Positions 1-8,309 of a stretch of DNA of 64,000 nt are shown in pieces. The notes under the pieces are model-generated. The model worked only from the letters and a program-made list of their open reading frames with translations. It was not told the DNA's origin and searched no databases. Location of the stretch: NCBI RefSeq assembly GCF_027497215.1, contig NZ_CP114904.1:744001-808000 (forward strand), in the 5' to 3' direction. The translations under genes were made by a program, and so were the position numbers. Origin of the DNA: Micromonospora sp. WMMD812. Lineage in GTDB: Bacteria > Actinomycetota > Actinomycetes > Mycobacteriales > Micromonosporaceae. The number at the start of each line of letters is the position of its first letter. Positions within the stretch are counted from its first letter, which is position 1.

Positions 1-1014
1 CTGCTCTCCGCCGCGGACAGCCTTCCGCCGCGCCGCGCGTTGACCCTCGCCGCGCTGGTCGCCCTCGCCGGGGCGGCGCTGCAGGTCGTACCGGGGCTGC
101 CGCTGGGCGTCCGGTTCGCCGTCATCCTGCTCGTCGCCTACGCGGGGTCGGTCACCGGCGGCGCCCGGTGGGCGCTGATCAACGACATCCTGCCCGCCGG
201 CGCGTACGTGCTGGGCCGCTCCACGATGAACGTCAGCGTGGGCGTCATGCAGATCGCCGGCTTCGGAGCGGGCGGTCTGCTGCTGGTCTGGCTGAGCCCG
301 TACCAGGTGTTCCTCGTCGCCACCGTGCTGCGGGCCGTGGCGGTGGCGGTGACCTGGTTCGGCCTGCGGGAGCGCCCGGCCCGGACCGGGCAGCCCACGT
401 CGACGGCTCGGACCCTGCGGATCAACCGCGAGCTGTGGGCGGATCCGGGACGGCGGTCGCTCTACCTCAACCTGTGGCTGCCCAGCGGTCTGGTCGTCGG
501 CTGCGAGGCGCTGTTCCTGCCGTACGCGGGCGACCGGGCGGGTTTCCTCTTCGCCGCCGGCGCCCTCGGCATGCTCGCCGGTGACGTGCTCGTGGGGCGG
601 TTCCTGTCCCCGGTGGCGCGCCAGCGGTGCGTCCTGCCGCTGCGGCTCCTGCTACCCGTGCCGTACCTCGCCTTCCTGCTCGGCCCGGGATTGCCCCTGG
701 CGATGCTCCTCGCCCTGGTCGCCTCGTTCGGCTTCGCGGTCTCGCTGCCGCTGCAGGAGCAGTTGATCGCGCACTCTCCGCCGGACGCTAGTGGTCAGGT
801 GCTCGGCCTGCAACAGAACGGGATGCTCACCGGCCAGGCGGTGTTCGCGGCCCTGGCCGGGGCGGTCGCGGACCTGATGCCGACACACCGGGCGGTCGCG
901 GTGCTGGCCGGCCTGTCGCTGGTCACGACGCTGCTGCTCACCCGGGGTCTGCGCCACACCCGGCCGGCGCCGGCACCGGCGCACGCCATCCAGCCAACCG
1001 GATCCGCGCGATGA
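1..1014 (+). CDS. MFS transporter, C-terminal part (5' end outside window)
   Basis: The reading frame is open from the first base of the window and ends with TGA at 1012-1014, so the start lies to the left. The visible 337 residues are a chain of hydrophobic helices separated by short Arg-rich loops, as in the last eight or so transmembrane segments of a major facilitator protein. A loop with RERPARTG near residue 120 probably marks the central cytoplasmic loop. The tail is Ala/Pro-rich and hydrophilic. Substrate cannot be told; drug or metabolite efflux is the usual role of such actinomycete MFS proteins (inference). A TTG at 40 opens the same frame but cuts through a helix, so it is not a credible start. 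Confidence 0.85.
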   Translation: MLSAADSLPPRRALTLAALVALAGAALQVVPGLPLGVRFAVILLVAYAGSVTGGARWALINDILPAGAYVLGRSTMNVSVGVMQIAGFGAGGLLLVWLSPYQVFLVATVLRAVAVAVTWFGLRERPARTGQPTSTARTLRINRELWADPGRRSLYLNLWLPSGLVVGCEALFLPYAGDRAGFLFAAGALGMLAGDVLVGRFLSPVARQRCVLPLRLLLPVPYLAFLLGPGLPLAMLLALVASFGFAVSLPLQEQLIAHSPPDASGQVLGLQQNGMLTGQAVFAALAGAVADLMPTHRAVAVLAGLSLVTTLLLTRGLRHTRPAPAPAHAIQPTGSAR

Positions 1015-1097
1015 CTTCCCCTTGTTCGTCTTGGTGCGCCCGCATCGAGGTGTGATAAGACGCCGGGTACGGACCCCTTCGAGAAAGGACCAGCGCC

Positions 1098-1529
1098 GTG
1101 ACCACGCCCCACTCGACCATCCCCCGGTTCCACCTCGCCATGCCCGTCGACGACCTCGACGCCGCCCGCCACTTCTACGGGAAGATCATCGGGTGTGAGC
1201 AGGGACGCAGCGCGGAGACCTGGATCGACTGGAACCTGCGCGGCCACCAGTTCGTGACACATTTCGCCCCGTCCCGGCCGACGTCGGCGCACAATCAGGT
1301 CGACGGCCACGACGTGCCCGTCCCGCACTTCGGGCTCCTGCTGACCATCCCGGAGTTCCACGAGCTGGCCGAGCGGCTGCGGGCCGGCGGCACGAGCTTC
1401 GTCATCGAGCCGTACCTGCGATTCGCCGGACAACCGGGCGAGCAGTGGACCATGTTCCTGCACGACCCCGCGGGCAACGCCCTGGAGTTCAAGGCCTTCG
1501 CCGACGACGCCCAGGTGTTCGCCGTGTGA
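1098..1529 (+). CDS. VOC (glyoxalase/dioxygenase-fold) family protein
   Basis: A 143-residue protein that starts with GTG behind GAGAAAGGACC (about 9 bases upstream). It opens with [18 protein letters not shown] and closes with [13 protein letters not shown], the first and last strands of the vicinal-oxygen-chelate fold. Length fits one enzyme of two beta-alpha-beta-beta-beta modules. The closing Glu (LEF) is a usual metal ligand in the superfamily. Members include glyoxalases, dioxygenases and antibiotic-binding proteins; the substrate cannot be told here. It is a single gene between two MFS transporters, so a role in resistance is possible but only inferred. Confidence 0.8.
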   Translation: MTTPHSTIPRFHLAMPVDDLDAARHFYGKIIGCEQGRSAETWIDWNLRGHQFVTHFAPSRPTSAHNQVDGHDVPVPHFGLLLTIPEFHELAERLRAGGTSFVIEPYLRFAGQPGEQWTMFLHDPAGNALEFKAFADDAQVFAV

Positions 1530-1663
1530 GGTCCGCGCCCGCCAGATCGTGAGCGCTCCGTACCGTGTGGACCGGGGCCGCGACACGTCGGCGGCCCCTC
1601 CACCCACCTCCGGTGAGATCCACCTCAGCGGTACCGTTGCCCGGTCCTGGAGGGGAGGGTCGG

Positions 1664-2959
1664 GTGTTCGCTCCGCTGCGATATGCCGCGTTCCGCTACC
1701 TGGCGGCCGGCCGCCTGGTCAACATGCTGGGCAACGGGATCGCTCCGATCGCGCTGGCCTTCGCCGTGCTCGATCTGACCGGCTCCGTCCGCGACCTGGG
1801 CCTGGTCGTCGGCGCGAGATCGCTGACGAATGTGCTGTTCCTGCTCTTCGGCGGCGTGGTGGCCGACCGGCTCCCACGCCGCGTCGTGCTCGTCGGCTCC
1901 AACCTGCTCGGCGCGCTGACCCAGGCGGCGGTGGCTGCCCTGGTGCTCACCGGCACGGCGTCGATCCCGCTGTTGCTGGCCCTCGGCGCGGCCAATGGCA
2001 TCGTGAGTGCCCTGGCCCAGCCCGCCTCGGCCGCCGTGACGCCGCAGACTGTGCCGGCGGACCTGATCCAGCCGGCGAGCGCGATCGTCCGGCTCGGCAT
2101 GAACGCGGGCATGATCGGCGGCGCCGCGCTCGGCGGACTCCTGGTCGCGGCTGTCGGGCCCGGCTGGGGCCTCGCCATCGACGCCCTCACGTTCGCCATC
2201 GCGGCCGCCGCCTTCGCCGGAGTCCGAGTCGCCGCCCCGACCGCGAAGAGCGCCCGCACGAGCATCGTCGCCGACCTGCGGGAAGGGTGGGTCGAGTTCA
2301 CCGCCCGGACCTGGGTCTGGGTGGTGGTCCTCGGCTTCATGATCCTCAACGCGGCGCTCGTCGGCGGTGTGAACGTGCTCGGCCCCGCCATCGCCGACGG
2401 AACGATCGGCCGCGGCGCCTGGGGTGTCGTGCTGGCGGCGCAGACCGCCGGAATGGTCGTCGGTGCGTTGGTCGCCCTGCGGATCCGCGTACGCCGGCTG
2501 CTGCTGCTGGGCGTTGTCTGCATGTCCGCCGAGTCGTTCCTGCTGCTGGGGCTCGCCCTGGTGCCGAGCGTCGTCGTGCTGGTCGCGGCGGGACTGGCCG
2601 TGGGCGTGGCCGTCGAACAGTTCGCAGTGGCCTGGGAGACGTCGATCGCGCAGCACATCCCGGCCGACCGACTCGCCCGTGTCTACTCGTACGACATGGT
2701 GGGCTCCTGGGTCGCCATCCCCGTCGGCCAGGTGGCGGTCGGGCCCGCCGCCGTCGCGATCGGTAACCGCAACACGTTGCTGATCCTCGCGGCACTGGTG
2801 GTGCTGTCCGTCCTCGGCATGCTGACCAGCCGCGACGTCCGCCGGCTTGAGGCGGTGTCTCCCGCGCGCACCGCCGCACCGGCGGCGGCCGGACCAGCCG
2901 ATGGCAGATCAACGGACGGGCGCACCACCGCGCCCGCCGGACCGGTCGCGCACACCTGA
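1664..2959 (+). CDS. MFS transporter
   Basis: A 431-residue, roughly 12-helix major facilitator protein. The GTG at 1664 sits 7-8 bases after GGAGGGGAGG and begins directly with FAPLRYAAFRYLAAGR, the standard opening of the enterobactin-exporter-like (EntS/MFS_3) branch; the frame is open further upstream to 1565 but that stretch is Arg-rich and not membrane-like. The loop after helix 2 reads GGVVADRLPRR, the MFS motif A. The Arg/Ala/Pro-rich C-terminus after helix 12 is disordered. Likely a proton-driven exporter of a small molecule; substrate unknown. Confidence 0.85.
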   Translation: MFAPLRYAAFRYLAAGRLVNMLGNGIAPIALAFAVLDLTGSVRDLGLVVGARSLTNVLFLLFGGVVADRLPRRVVLVGSNLLGALTQAAVAALVLTGTASIPLLLALGAANGIVSALAQPASAAVTPQTVPADLIQPASAIVRLGMNAGMIGGAALGGLLVAAVGPGWGLAIDALTFAIAAAAFAGVRVAAPTAKSARTSIVADLREGWVEFTARTWVWVVVLGFMILNAALVGGVNVLGPAIADGTIGRGAWGVVLAAQTAGMVVGALVALRIRVRRLLLLGVVCMSAESFLLLGLALVPSVVVLVAAGLAVGVAVEQFAVAWETSIAQHIPADRLARVYSYDMVGSWVAIPVGQVAVGPAAVAIGNRNTLLILAALVVLSVLGMLTSRDVRRLEAVSPARTAAPAAAGPADGRSTDGRTTAPAGPVAHT

Positions 2960-3160
2960 ACGCCGGAAACTCCCCGCCGGCACCTTCGTCGTGGTCGCCG
3001 CGGGGTGGCCGGGGTCGTGATGGTGACCCGAGTCGGCCGGTCAGACCGGTCAGGAATCGAGAAGCGCCGGTCGTCGCGCCGCAGTTAGCGTGGCCGTCGT
3101 CGATATCCGACATCCCGCCCGGCAGGTCGCCGGGTCGCCCGTCACTCCGAGGAGGTCCCG

Positions 3161-3388
3161 TTGAACTGGAACAAGTGGGCTCGGCAGTTCCACCGCTGGC
3201 TGGCCGTCACCTTCACGGTGACCGTCATCGTCACGTTCGTGGCGCTGGCACAGGAAGAGCCGGTCCTCTGGGTGTCCTACGTGCCGCTGCTTCCGCTCGC
3301 ACTGCTCCTGATCACCGGGCTGTACCTGTTCGCGCTGCCGTACGTCGCCAAGCGGCGCGGCCGGCAACGCGCCGCAGCCGAGAGCTGA
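3161..3388 (+). CDS. Small two-helix membrane protein
   Basis: A 75-residue protein starting with TTG, 6 bases after a perfect AGGAGG (3150-3155), which fixes the start. It has a basic N-terminus (NWNKWARQFHRW), one helix at about residues 13-30, a short EEP-containing turn, a second helix at about 38-58 and a basic tail (KRRGRQR). Proteins of this size and layout are common and conserved in actinomycetes but have no known function. No partner gene is evident: it is flanked by an MFS gene and a convergent hydrolase. Confidence 0.7.
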   Translation: MNWNKWARQFHRWLAVTFTVTVIVTFVALAQEEPVLWVSYVPLLPLALLLITGLYLFALPYVAKRRGRQRAAAES

Positions 3389-3476
3389 CCGGGTCGACTC
3401 ACCGCTCGCCCCACCCTTGTCGGCGCACCCGGACCGCCGGCCGCGCCTCCGGACCGGGCGTGACGGCGTCACGTGG

Positions 3477-4217
3477 CTAGGAGAGCTCGACCACCACGTC
3501 GGCGGCGGCGACCCCGACCACACCGTCGTACTCGCCGCGGGCCGTGGCCCGTGCGGCCTCGTGATCCGTACCCGGCTGAAGGTGGGTCAGGAGAAGCTGT
3601 GCGGCACGGGCCGCCGCGGCCTGCCGACCCGCGTCGCGGGCGCTCGACTGGTAGCCCACCGAGTCCTCAGGCACCTCCCGCACGTAGGTGGCCTCGGCCA
3701 CCAGCAGGTCGGCGTCGCGCGCCAGGGCGACCACGTCCGCGTTCGGGCCGCTGTCACCGGTGTACGCCAGCACCCGGCCGCCCGCGGCCAGCCGCACGCC
3801 CGCGTTCGGCACCCAGTGCGGCAGCAGCCGGGTCTCGGCGCGGAACGGGCCGATGTCGAGGTCGCGGGCGCTGACCTCGTTCAGGGCGTAGGCGGCGTCC
3901 AGCATGCCGGGGCGGTCCAGCGCCAACACCGCGTCCAGCGCGCCGGGTAGCGCGTACACGGGTAGTGGTGGAGGCCGGTCGTCGCGCAGCGCGCGGGCGC
4001 GCAGCAGGGGATTGAGGTCGGCGCAGTGGTCAGGGTGACCGTGGCTGATGAACACCGCGTCGACGTCGTCGACGCTGAGGTGTGCCAGCAGCCGCGGAAC
4101 GGTGGCGTAACCGCAGTCAACCAGCAACCGGAACCCGTCGTGTTCGACGAGGTAGCCGCTGCATGCCTGGCCCGCCTCGGGCCAGACACCGCACCCGCCG
4201 AGAACCGTGAGCCGCAT
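3477..4217 (-). CDS. MBL-fold (beta-lactamase superfamily) hydrolase, RNase Z-like
   Basis: A 246-residue metallo-beta-lactamase-fold protein. The ATG at 4217 begins MRLTVLGGCGVWPEAG, the first strand of the fold; the frame is open far upstream (to 5489) but overlaps the opposite GGDEF gene and is not coding there. The metal site is HGHPDH near residue 60, followed by a ladder of Asp/His positions (GDSGPN, then THLQPGTD), giving the H-x-H-x-D-H ... H ... D ... H pattern of RNase Z and related hydrolases. The protein is shorter than typical tRNase Z and lacks an obvious exosite arm, so a general phosphodiesterase or hydrolase role is safer than tRNA processing. Confidence 0.85.
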   Translation of the reverse strand: MRLTVLGGCGVWPEAGQACSGYLVEHDGFRLLVDCGYATVPRLLAHLSVDDVDAVFISHGHPDHCADLNPLLRARALRDDRPPPLPVYALPGALDAVLALDRPGMLDAAYALNEVSARDLDIGPFRAETRLLPHWVPNAGVRLAAGGRVLAYTGDSGPNADVVALARDADLLVAEATYVREVPEDSVGYQSSARDAGRQAAAARAAQLLLTHLQPGTDHEAARATARGEYDGVVGVAAADVVVELS

Positions 4218-4475
4218 CCTGGACACGCTACCGGCCCGGCCGGAATCACCGTCGCCGAACGGAGGGCCGCCGCCACGCGCCGTCGCGTCGACCGTCACTC
4301 CCGGTGTGAATTCGTGGCCCGTTCGGACGGTGGCGGTGGGCAGCCATTGACGGTGTTCTGTTCCGCAACATTCAATGTCCGAATGCGACGATGCCTGGTC
4401 AGAGAGGTCGGACAGCGGCGGGGCCGCGCCCACCGACCGTCTCTCGCCGTCGCCCGAACTCGTCGTTAGGAGGCC

Positions 4476-5504
4476 GTGGGTGCGGTGGACCATGGGGTGA
4501 GCGAGCGCCGGCGGAGGATGGCGCTCAGCGCGGGGCTGCATGTCGTCTCGCACGGCGTCGCCATCGGCTACTGCCTCATGACCTTCGGCGAGCCGAACCG
4601 GGTGCTCATGGTCGCTGGTTTCGGCTGTGGGATGGCGGCCGGCCTGGTCGGCCTGCGGGCGGCGCGAATGGTGACCACGAAGGCCTCGGGTTACCTGATC
4701 TCGTTCACCACCCTGCTCGTCACGCTCACGGTGGTGGCGGCCGGCGCCTACTGGGACGGCGGCGCCGCCTCGCCGACCACGCTCGGGTTCGTGACCACGG
4801 CCGTGTTCGTCGCCAGCTACACCCCGCACCTGCGGCTGATGATCGGGCTCGAGGCGCTCACCGTCGGGTCGTACCTCGCCGTGGCCGGCGTCGGGCAGCA
4901 GACCCGGCCCGGTCACGTCTTCGTTTACGTCGCCGGCATGCTGGTGTTGACCTCGGTGTGCGCCACGCAGGCGCGGATCATGGTGCGGCAGCGTTCCCAA
5001 CTGCGATCCCTGGCGGCGCGGGATCCGCTGACCGGCGCCCTGAACCGGCGCGGCCTGGCGGAGTTCGCCGAAGATCTGTTCCAGGGCTGCCGCCGTCCCG
5101 CCGTGTCCGTGCTCTGCCTGGACCTGGACGATTTCAAACTCGTCAACGACCGCCTCGGGCATTTCGCGGGCGACGAGATGCTGCGGCGGACGGTGGCCGC
5201 GGCGCAGAGTGTGCTGCGCCCCGAGGACGCGATCGCGCGCAGCGGCGGGGACGAGTTCGTCATCGTCCTGACCGACGCCGACGACAGCGTCGCGCGCGCG
5301 GTGGCCGGCCGTATCGCGGCCGCGGTCCGGCAGCACACCTCGGCCAGCATCGGATCGGCGACCGCGCCGAAGGACGGGTGCACGCTCGACGACCTGATGC
5401 GGGTCGCCGACCAGCGTCTCTACCGTGCGAAGCAGACGCGCCAGGCCGCCCACCCGCCGAGGTACGGGCACGACCTGGTGACCGGCCAACCGGAGACCGC
5501 CTAG
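4476..5504 (+). CDS. Membrane diguanylate cyclase (GGDEF)
   Basis: A 342-residue protein with about six N-terminal transmembrane helices (residues 15-165) and a C-terminal GGDEF domain. The active site reads RSGGDEFVIVL (near residue 255), so the catalytic loop is intact; the upstream DLDDFKLVND gives the metal- and nucleotide-binding strand. No RxxD inhibitory site is obvious before the motif and no EAL domain follows. It should make cyclic di-GMP from two GTP at the membrane. AGGAGG at 4468-4473 is only 2 bases from the GTG at 4476 and 11 from the GTG at 4485; either may be the true start. Transcription likely ends at the hairpin at 5512. Confidence 0.88.
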   Translation: MGAVDHGVSERRRRMALSAGLHVVSHGVAIGYCLMTFGEPNRVLMVAGFGCGMAAGLVGLRAARMVTTKASGYLISFTTLLVTLTVVAAGAYWDGGAASPTTLGFVTTAVFVASYTPHLRLMIGLEALTVGSYLAVAGVGQQTRPGHVFVYVAGMLVLTSVCATQARIMVRQRSQLRSLAARDPLTGALNRRGLAEFAEDLFQGCRRPAVSVLCLDLDDFKLVNDRLGHFAGDEMLRRTVAAAQSVLRPEDAIARSGGDEFVIVLTDADDSVARAVAGRIAAAVRQHTSASIGSATAPKDGCTLDDLMRVADQRLYRAKQTRQAAHPPRYGHDLVTGQPETA

Positions 5505-5511
5505 CGCCGGC

Positions 5512-5544
5512 CACGGGGACCGGTCTCGCGGACCGGTCCCCGTG
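5512..5544. terminator. Bidirectional hairpin terminator
   Basis: A perfect 14-base inverted repeat (5512-5525 with 5531-5544, arm CACGGGGACCGGTC) around a 5-base loop, lying between the convergent GGDEF and DUF4386 genes. There is no T-run, as is usual for high-GC actinomycetes. Confidence 0.75.
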
Positions 5545-5553
5545 CCGCGTCCA

Positions 5554-6264
5554 CTAGGCCGCGGGAGCCGGTGCGGGACTCGGTCGATCCGACGGCGCTT
5601 CGGGAAGCGCGTGGCGACGGACGCCGCGGACCAACAGGTACCCGATCATCCAGAATTCGCCCACGGTGGCCGGGAACGCGAGCGCGTCGGCCACCGCCGG
5701 GGCGTCGGGGACCAGGTAGCCGAGGAAGGCGCCGAGCAGGTAGCCGATCCCGCCGCCGATCAGGACCCAGCCCAGCGGGCGCGGCATCCAGCCCGAGCGG
5801 AGCACACAACCACCCATGGGAATGAGCCACAGGCCGAAGAACAGCGCCCCCACACCCCACAGGTTGCCGCTCACCAGGTAGAGGAGCTGGACGGTGGCGG
5901 CCGTGTCGCCGACCGGGTCGCGCGCGACCTCGACGGCGGTGGCGAGCAGTGCCGCGCTGACGAGGACCGCGATCGCGTTGACGAGGCCGAAGGCGGCGAC
6001 GCCGCCGGCGCCGAGCGGGTCGACGGCGCGGAACAGGCGGTAGAACCAGGCCGCGGCGAGCGCCTGGGTGACGACGATGAGCAGTTCGAAGGCGACGCCG
6101 GCGCGGGCGAGTGACTCGTGCTCGACCAGGTTTGCGAGCGTAGCGCCGGGATCGTCGGCAACGAACAGCTGCGGCCGGATGAGCAGGAAACCGACCGCGC
6201 CGGCGATGGCGAGGCCGAGATAGAGCAGCCCGGCGGTGCGGGCGGTACGGATCAGCGCGGGCAT
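5554..6264 (-). CDS. DUF4386 family membrane protein
   Basis: A 236-residue integral membrane protein with about six hydrophobic helices. The ATG at 6264 follows AGAGGAGGCGCC; the frame continues to 6294 but without a ribosome site. The sequence has the family's opening RTAGLLYLGLAIAG and the ESLARAGVAFELL segment, and the length matches DUF4386, whose biochemical role is unknown. It is transcribed divergently from a TetR gene with a palindromic operator between them, a layout typical of a regulator controlling its neighbour. The C-terminus is Pro/Ala-rich. Confidence 0.8.
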   Translation of the reverse strand: MPALIRTARTAGLLYLGLAIAGAVGFLLIRPQLFVADDPGATLANLVEHESLARAGVAFELLIVVTQALAAAWFYRLFRAVDPLGAGGVAAFGLVNAIAVLVSAALLATAVEVARDPVGDTAATVQLLYLVSGNLWGVGALFFGLWLIPMGGCVLRSGWMPRPLGWVLIGGGIGYLLGAFLGYLVPDAPAVADALAFPATVGEFWMIGYLLVRGVRRHALPEAPSDRPSPAPAPAA

Positions 6265-6318
6265 GGCGCCTCCTCTGCGGGCGTGCCGGATCATCGAGGT
6301 GATCGCGATCCGACCACC

Positions 6319-6337
6319 TACCTTACGTTGTAAGGTA
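6319..6337. promoter_or_regulatory. Palindromic operator for the adjacent TetR regulator
   Basis: Perfect 8-3-8 inverted repeat TACCTTAC-GTT-GTAAGGTA in the 101-base gap between the divergent DUF4386 and TetR genes. Length and symmetry fit a TetR-dimer site. Binding by the neighbouring TetR protein is inferred from position. Confidence 0.7.
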
Positions 6338-6365
6338 ACCAGGTGATGTCAAGACTCCGACGCGT

Positions 6366-7061
6366 GTGGACGGACCAGTGACCGCGCGGGCTCCCCGGCG
6401 GCCGCTCAGCCGTGAACGCGTGCTGGCGGCGGCGGTCGCCCTGGCGGACGCGGAGGGAATACCCGCGCTCACCATGCGTCGCCTCGGCGCCGACCTCGGC
6501 GTCGAGGCCATGTCGCTCTACCACCACCTGCCCGGCAAGGAAGGTCTCCTCGACGGTGTCGCGGAGACCGTGGTCGCCGAGATCGGTGCCGCGCCCCGCC
6601 ACCTCGACGTCGACGGCGACTGGCGTACGCGGTTGCGGCGGCGGTTCCTCGCGGCGCGTCAGGTCATGCTGCGCCACCCGTGGGCGCCCGGGTTGTTGAG
6701 CTCGCGCCGGACCATCCCGCCCGGCGTGTACGCGTACTACGACGCGATCGTGGGAACGCTCGTCGGCGCCGGCTTCAGCCACCGCCTGGCGCACCGGGCG
6801 TTGCACGCGTTCGGGAGCCTGCCGCTCGGGTTCACGCAGGAGATCTTCAGTCCGACGTCGGCCGGCGGGAGCACGGACACCGACGCCGCGGAGGCGGATC
6901 TTGCCGCCATGGCCGACGCGCTGCCGCACGTGACGGCGATGGTGGCGGCCGAGGTCCACGACGCCGGCGATCCCACCCTCGGGTGGTGCGACGGTCAGGT
7001 CGAATTCGAGTTCACCCTCGACCTGATCCTGGACGGGCTCGAACGCCTGCGCGGCAGGTGA
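6366..7061 (+). CDS. TetR/AcrR family transcriptional regulator
   Basis: A 231-residue repressor. The N-terminal helix-turn-helix lies at about residues 14-60, with LTMRRLGADLGVEAMSLYHH as recognition region and the common PGKEGLLDGV follow-on. The C-terminal part (ALHAFGSLPLGFTQ) resembles the TetR_C_1 (tetracycline-repressor type) ligand domain and probably binds a hydrophobic small molecule. Two in-frame GTG codons, 6366 and 6378, are possible starts; GGA before 6378 is the only weak ribosome site. It faces the DUF4386 gene across a perfect palindrome and probably represses both itself and that gene (inference). Confidence 0.85.
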   Translation: MDGPVTARAPRRPLSRERVLAAAVALADAEGIPALTMRRLGADLGVEAMSLYHHLPGKEGLLDGVAETVVAEIGAAPRHLDVDGDWRTRLRRRFLAARQVMLRHPWAPGLLSSRRTIPPGVYAYYDAIVGTLVGAGFSHRLAHRALHAFGSLPLGFTQEIFSPTSAGGSTDTDAAEADLAAMADALPHVTAMVAAEVHDAGDPTLGWCDGQVEFEFTLDLILDGLERLRGR

Positions 7062-7277
7062 GATGGGTCGTCCGGCGAACGGCCGACGGGGGCCCGCGCG
7101 ACTGATCAGCTTACCTGGTTAATCCGGCGTGCGGGAGCGGTTCGCCCGCTGGCGGGTTCCCGGTCTCTCACCTGGGCTACCGTCCATCCCGAGGGTGGTC
7201 TCCGCCAACGGGCTTGCCGAGACGCTGTCACCTCGGCTGCCTTGGCCTCATGAAGCGAACCGAAGCGAGGACCTGCC

Positions 7278-8234
7278 ATGGCCACTGCTACCACGGGGGA
7301 CCCACGGCGCCAGCGCCCCGGGCGCATGTCGAAGAACCTCTTCGGCGGCCGCCGCCCGCTGCCGGCGCACCTGATGGTCTACCTCTTCGTGATCGTGCCG
7401 TTCCTGGGGCTGATCGCCGCGATCCCGTTTGCTTGGGGTTGGGGCCTCAGCTGGGTGGACATCGCCCTGGCGGCCGGCTGGTACACCTTCACCTGTCTGG
7501 GGGTGACCGTCGGCTTCCACCGCTACTTCACCCACGGCTCCTTCAAGGCGCGGCGCGGCACACGGATCATGTTGGCGCTCGTGGGGAGCATGGCCGTGCA
7601 GGGCCCGATCCTGCACTGGGTGGCGGACCACCGCCGGCATCATGCCTTCTCCGACCGCGAGGGTGACCCGCACTCGCCCTGGCTGTTCGGCACCTCGCCG
7701 GTCGCCCTGGCGCGGGGCTTCTGGCACGCGCACCTCGGCTGGATCCTCGACCGGAAGCTCACCAACCAGGAGCGGTTCATCCCGGACATGCTGGCCGACC
7801 GGGACATGCTGGTCGTCCACCGCCTCTTCGGCCCGTGCACGGCGCTGACGCTGGTGGCGCCGGCGGTGATGGGCGGGCTCATCACCTGGTCGTGGTGGGG
7901 CGCGGTGACCGCGTTCTTCTGGGCCGGGCTGGTCCGGGTCGCCGTGCTGCACCACGTGACCTGGTCGGTGAACTCGATCTGCCACATGATCGGCGAGCGG
8001 CCGTTCGCCGCCCGGGACAAGTCGGCGAACTTCTGGCCGCTGGCCGTGCTGAGCATGGGGGAGGCGTGGCACAACCTGCACCACGCCGATCCGACGTGCG
8101 CCCGGCACGGCGTGCGTCCCGGCCAGGTCGACATCTCCGCGCGGGTCATCTGGCTCCTCGAGAAGGCCGGCATGGCGTACGACGTGCGCTGGCCCACGCC
8201 GGCCCGCCTGGCCCGCCTCACCGCCGTGCCCTGA
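7278..8234 (+). CDS. Acyl-CoA / fatty-acid delta-9 desaturase, membrane type
   Basis: A 318-residue membrane desaturase with the three histidine boxes of the stearoyl-CoA desaturase class: HRYFTH at 81-86, HRRHH at 118-122 and HNLHH at 265-269, which bind the di-iron centre. Four hydrophobic spans flank the boxes. It should introduce a cis double bond into saturated acyl chains and so adjust membrane fluidity. ATG 7278 follows GAGGACCTGCC. The electron donor is not encoded nearby. The gene stands alone and is closed by a strong hairpin at 8261. Confidence 0.9.
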   Translation: MATATTGDPRRQRPGRMSKNLFGGRRPLPAHLMVYLFVIVPFLGLIAAIPFAWGWGLSWVDIALAAGWYTFTCLGVTVGFHRYFTHGSFKARRGTRIMLALVGSMAVQGPILHWVADHRRHHAFSDREGDPHSPWLFGTSPVALARGFWHAHLGWILDRKLTNQERFIPDMLADRDMLVVHRLFGPCTALTLVAPAVMGGLITWSWWGAVTAFFWAGLVRVAVLHHVTWSVNSICHMIGERPFAARDKSANFWPLAVLSMGEAWHNLHHADPTCARHGVRPGQVDISARVIWLLEKAGMAYDVRWPTPARLARLTAVP

Positions 8235-8260
8235 CGCGGGCTGGCCCCAATCCCGTACCG

Positions 8261-8304
8261 CGCCGGGGTGCGACCGACCCGACCGCGCCGGCCGCACCCC
8301 GGCG
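8261..8304. terminator. Bidirectional hairpin terminator
   Basis: Perfect 12-base arms CGCCGGGGTGCG (8261-8272) and CGCACCCCGGCG (8293-8304) with a 20-base loop, between the convergent desaturase and the secreted protein. Confidence 0.65.
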
Positions 8305-8309
8305 TCCGG

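Noticed and set aside
1625..2656. Long minus-strand frames opposite the second MFS gene
   Set aside because: Low-complexity His/Gln/Asp- or Thr/Ala/Ser-rich translation typical of antisense frames in GC-rich genes.
4218..5489. Upstream extension of the MBL hydrolase frame to 670 residues
   Set aside because: Overlaps the opposite GGDEF gene and has no protein-family text; the fold begins at 4217.
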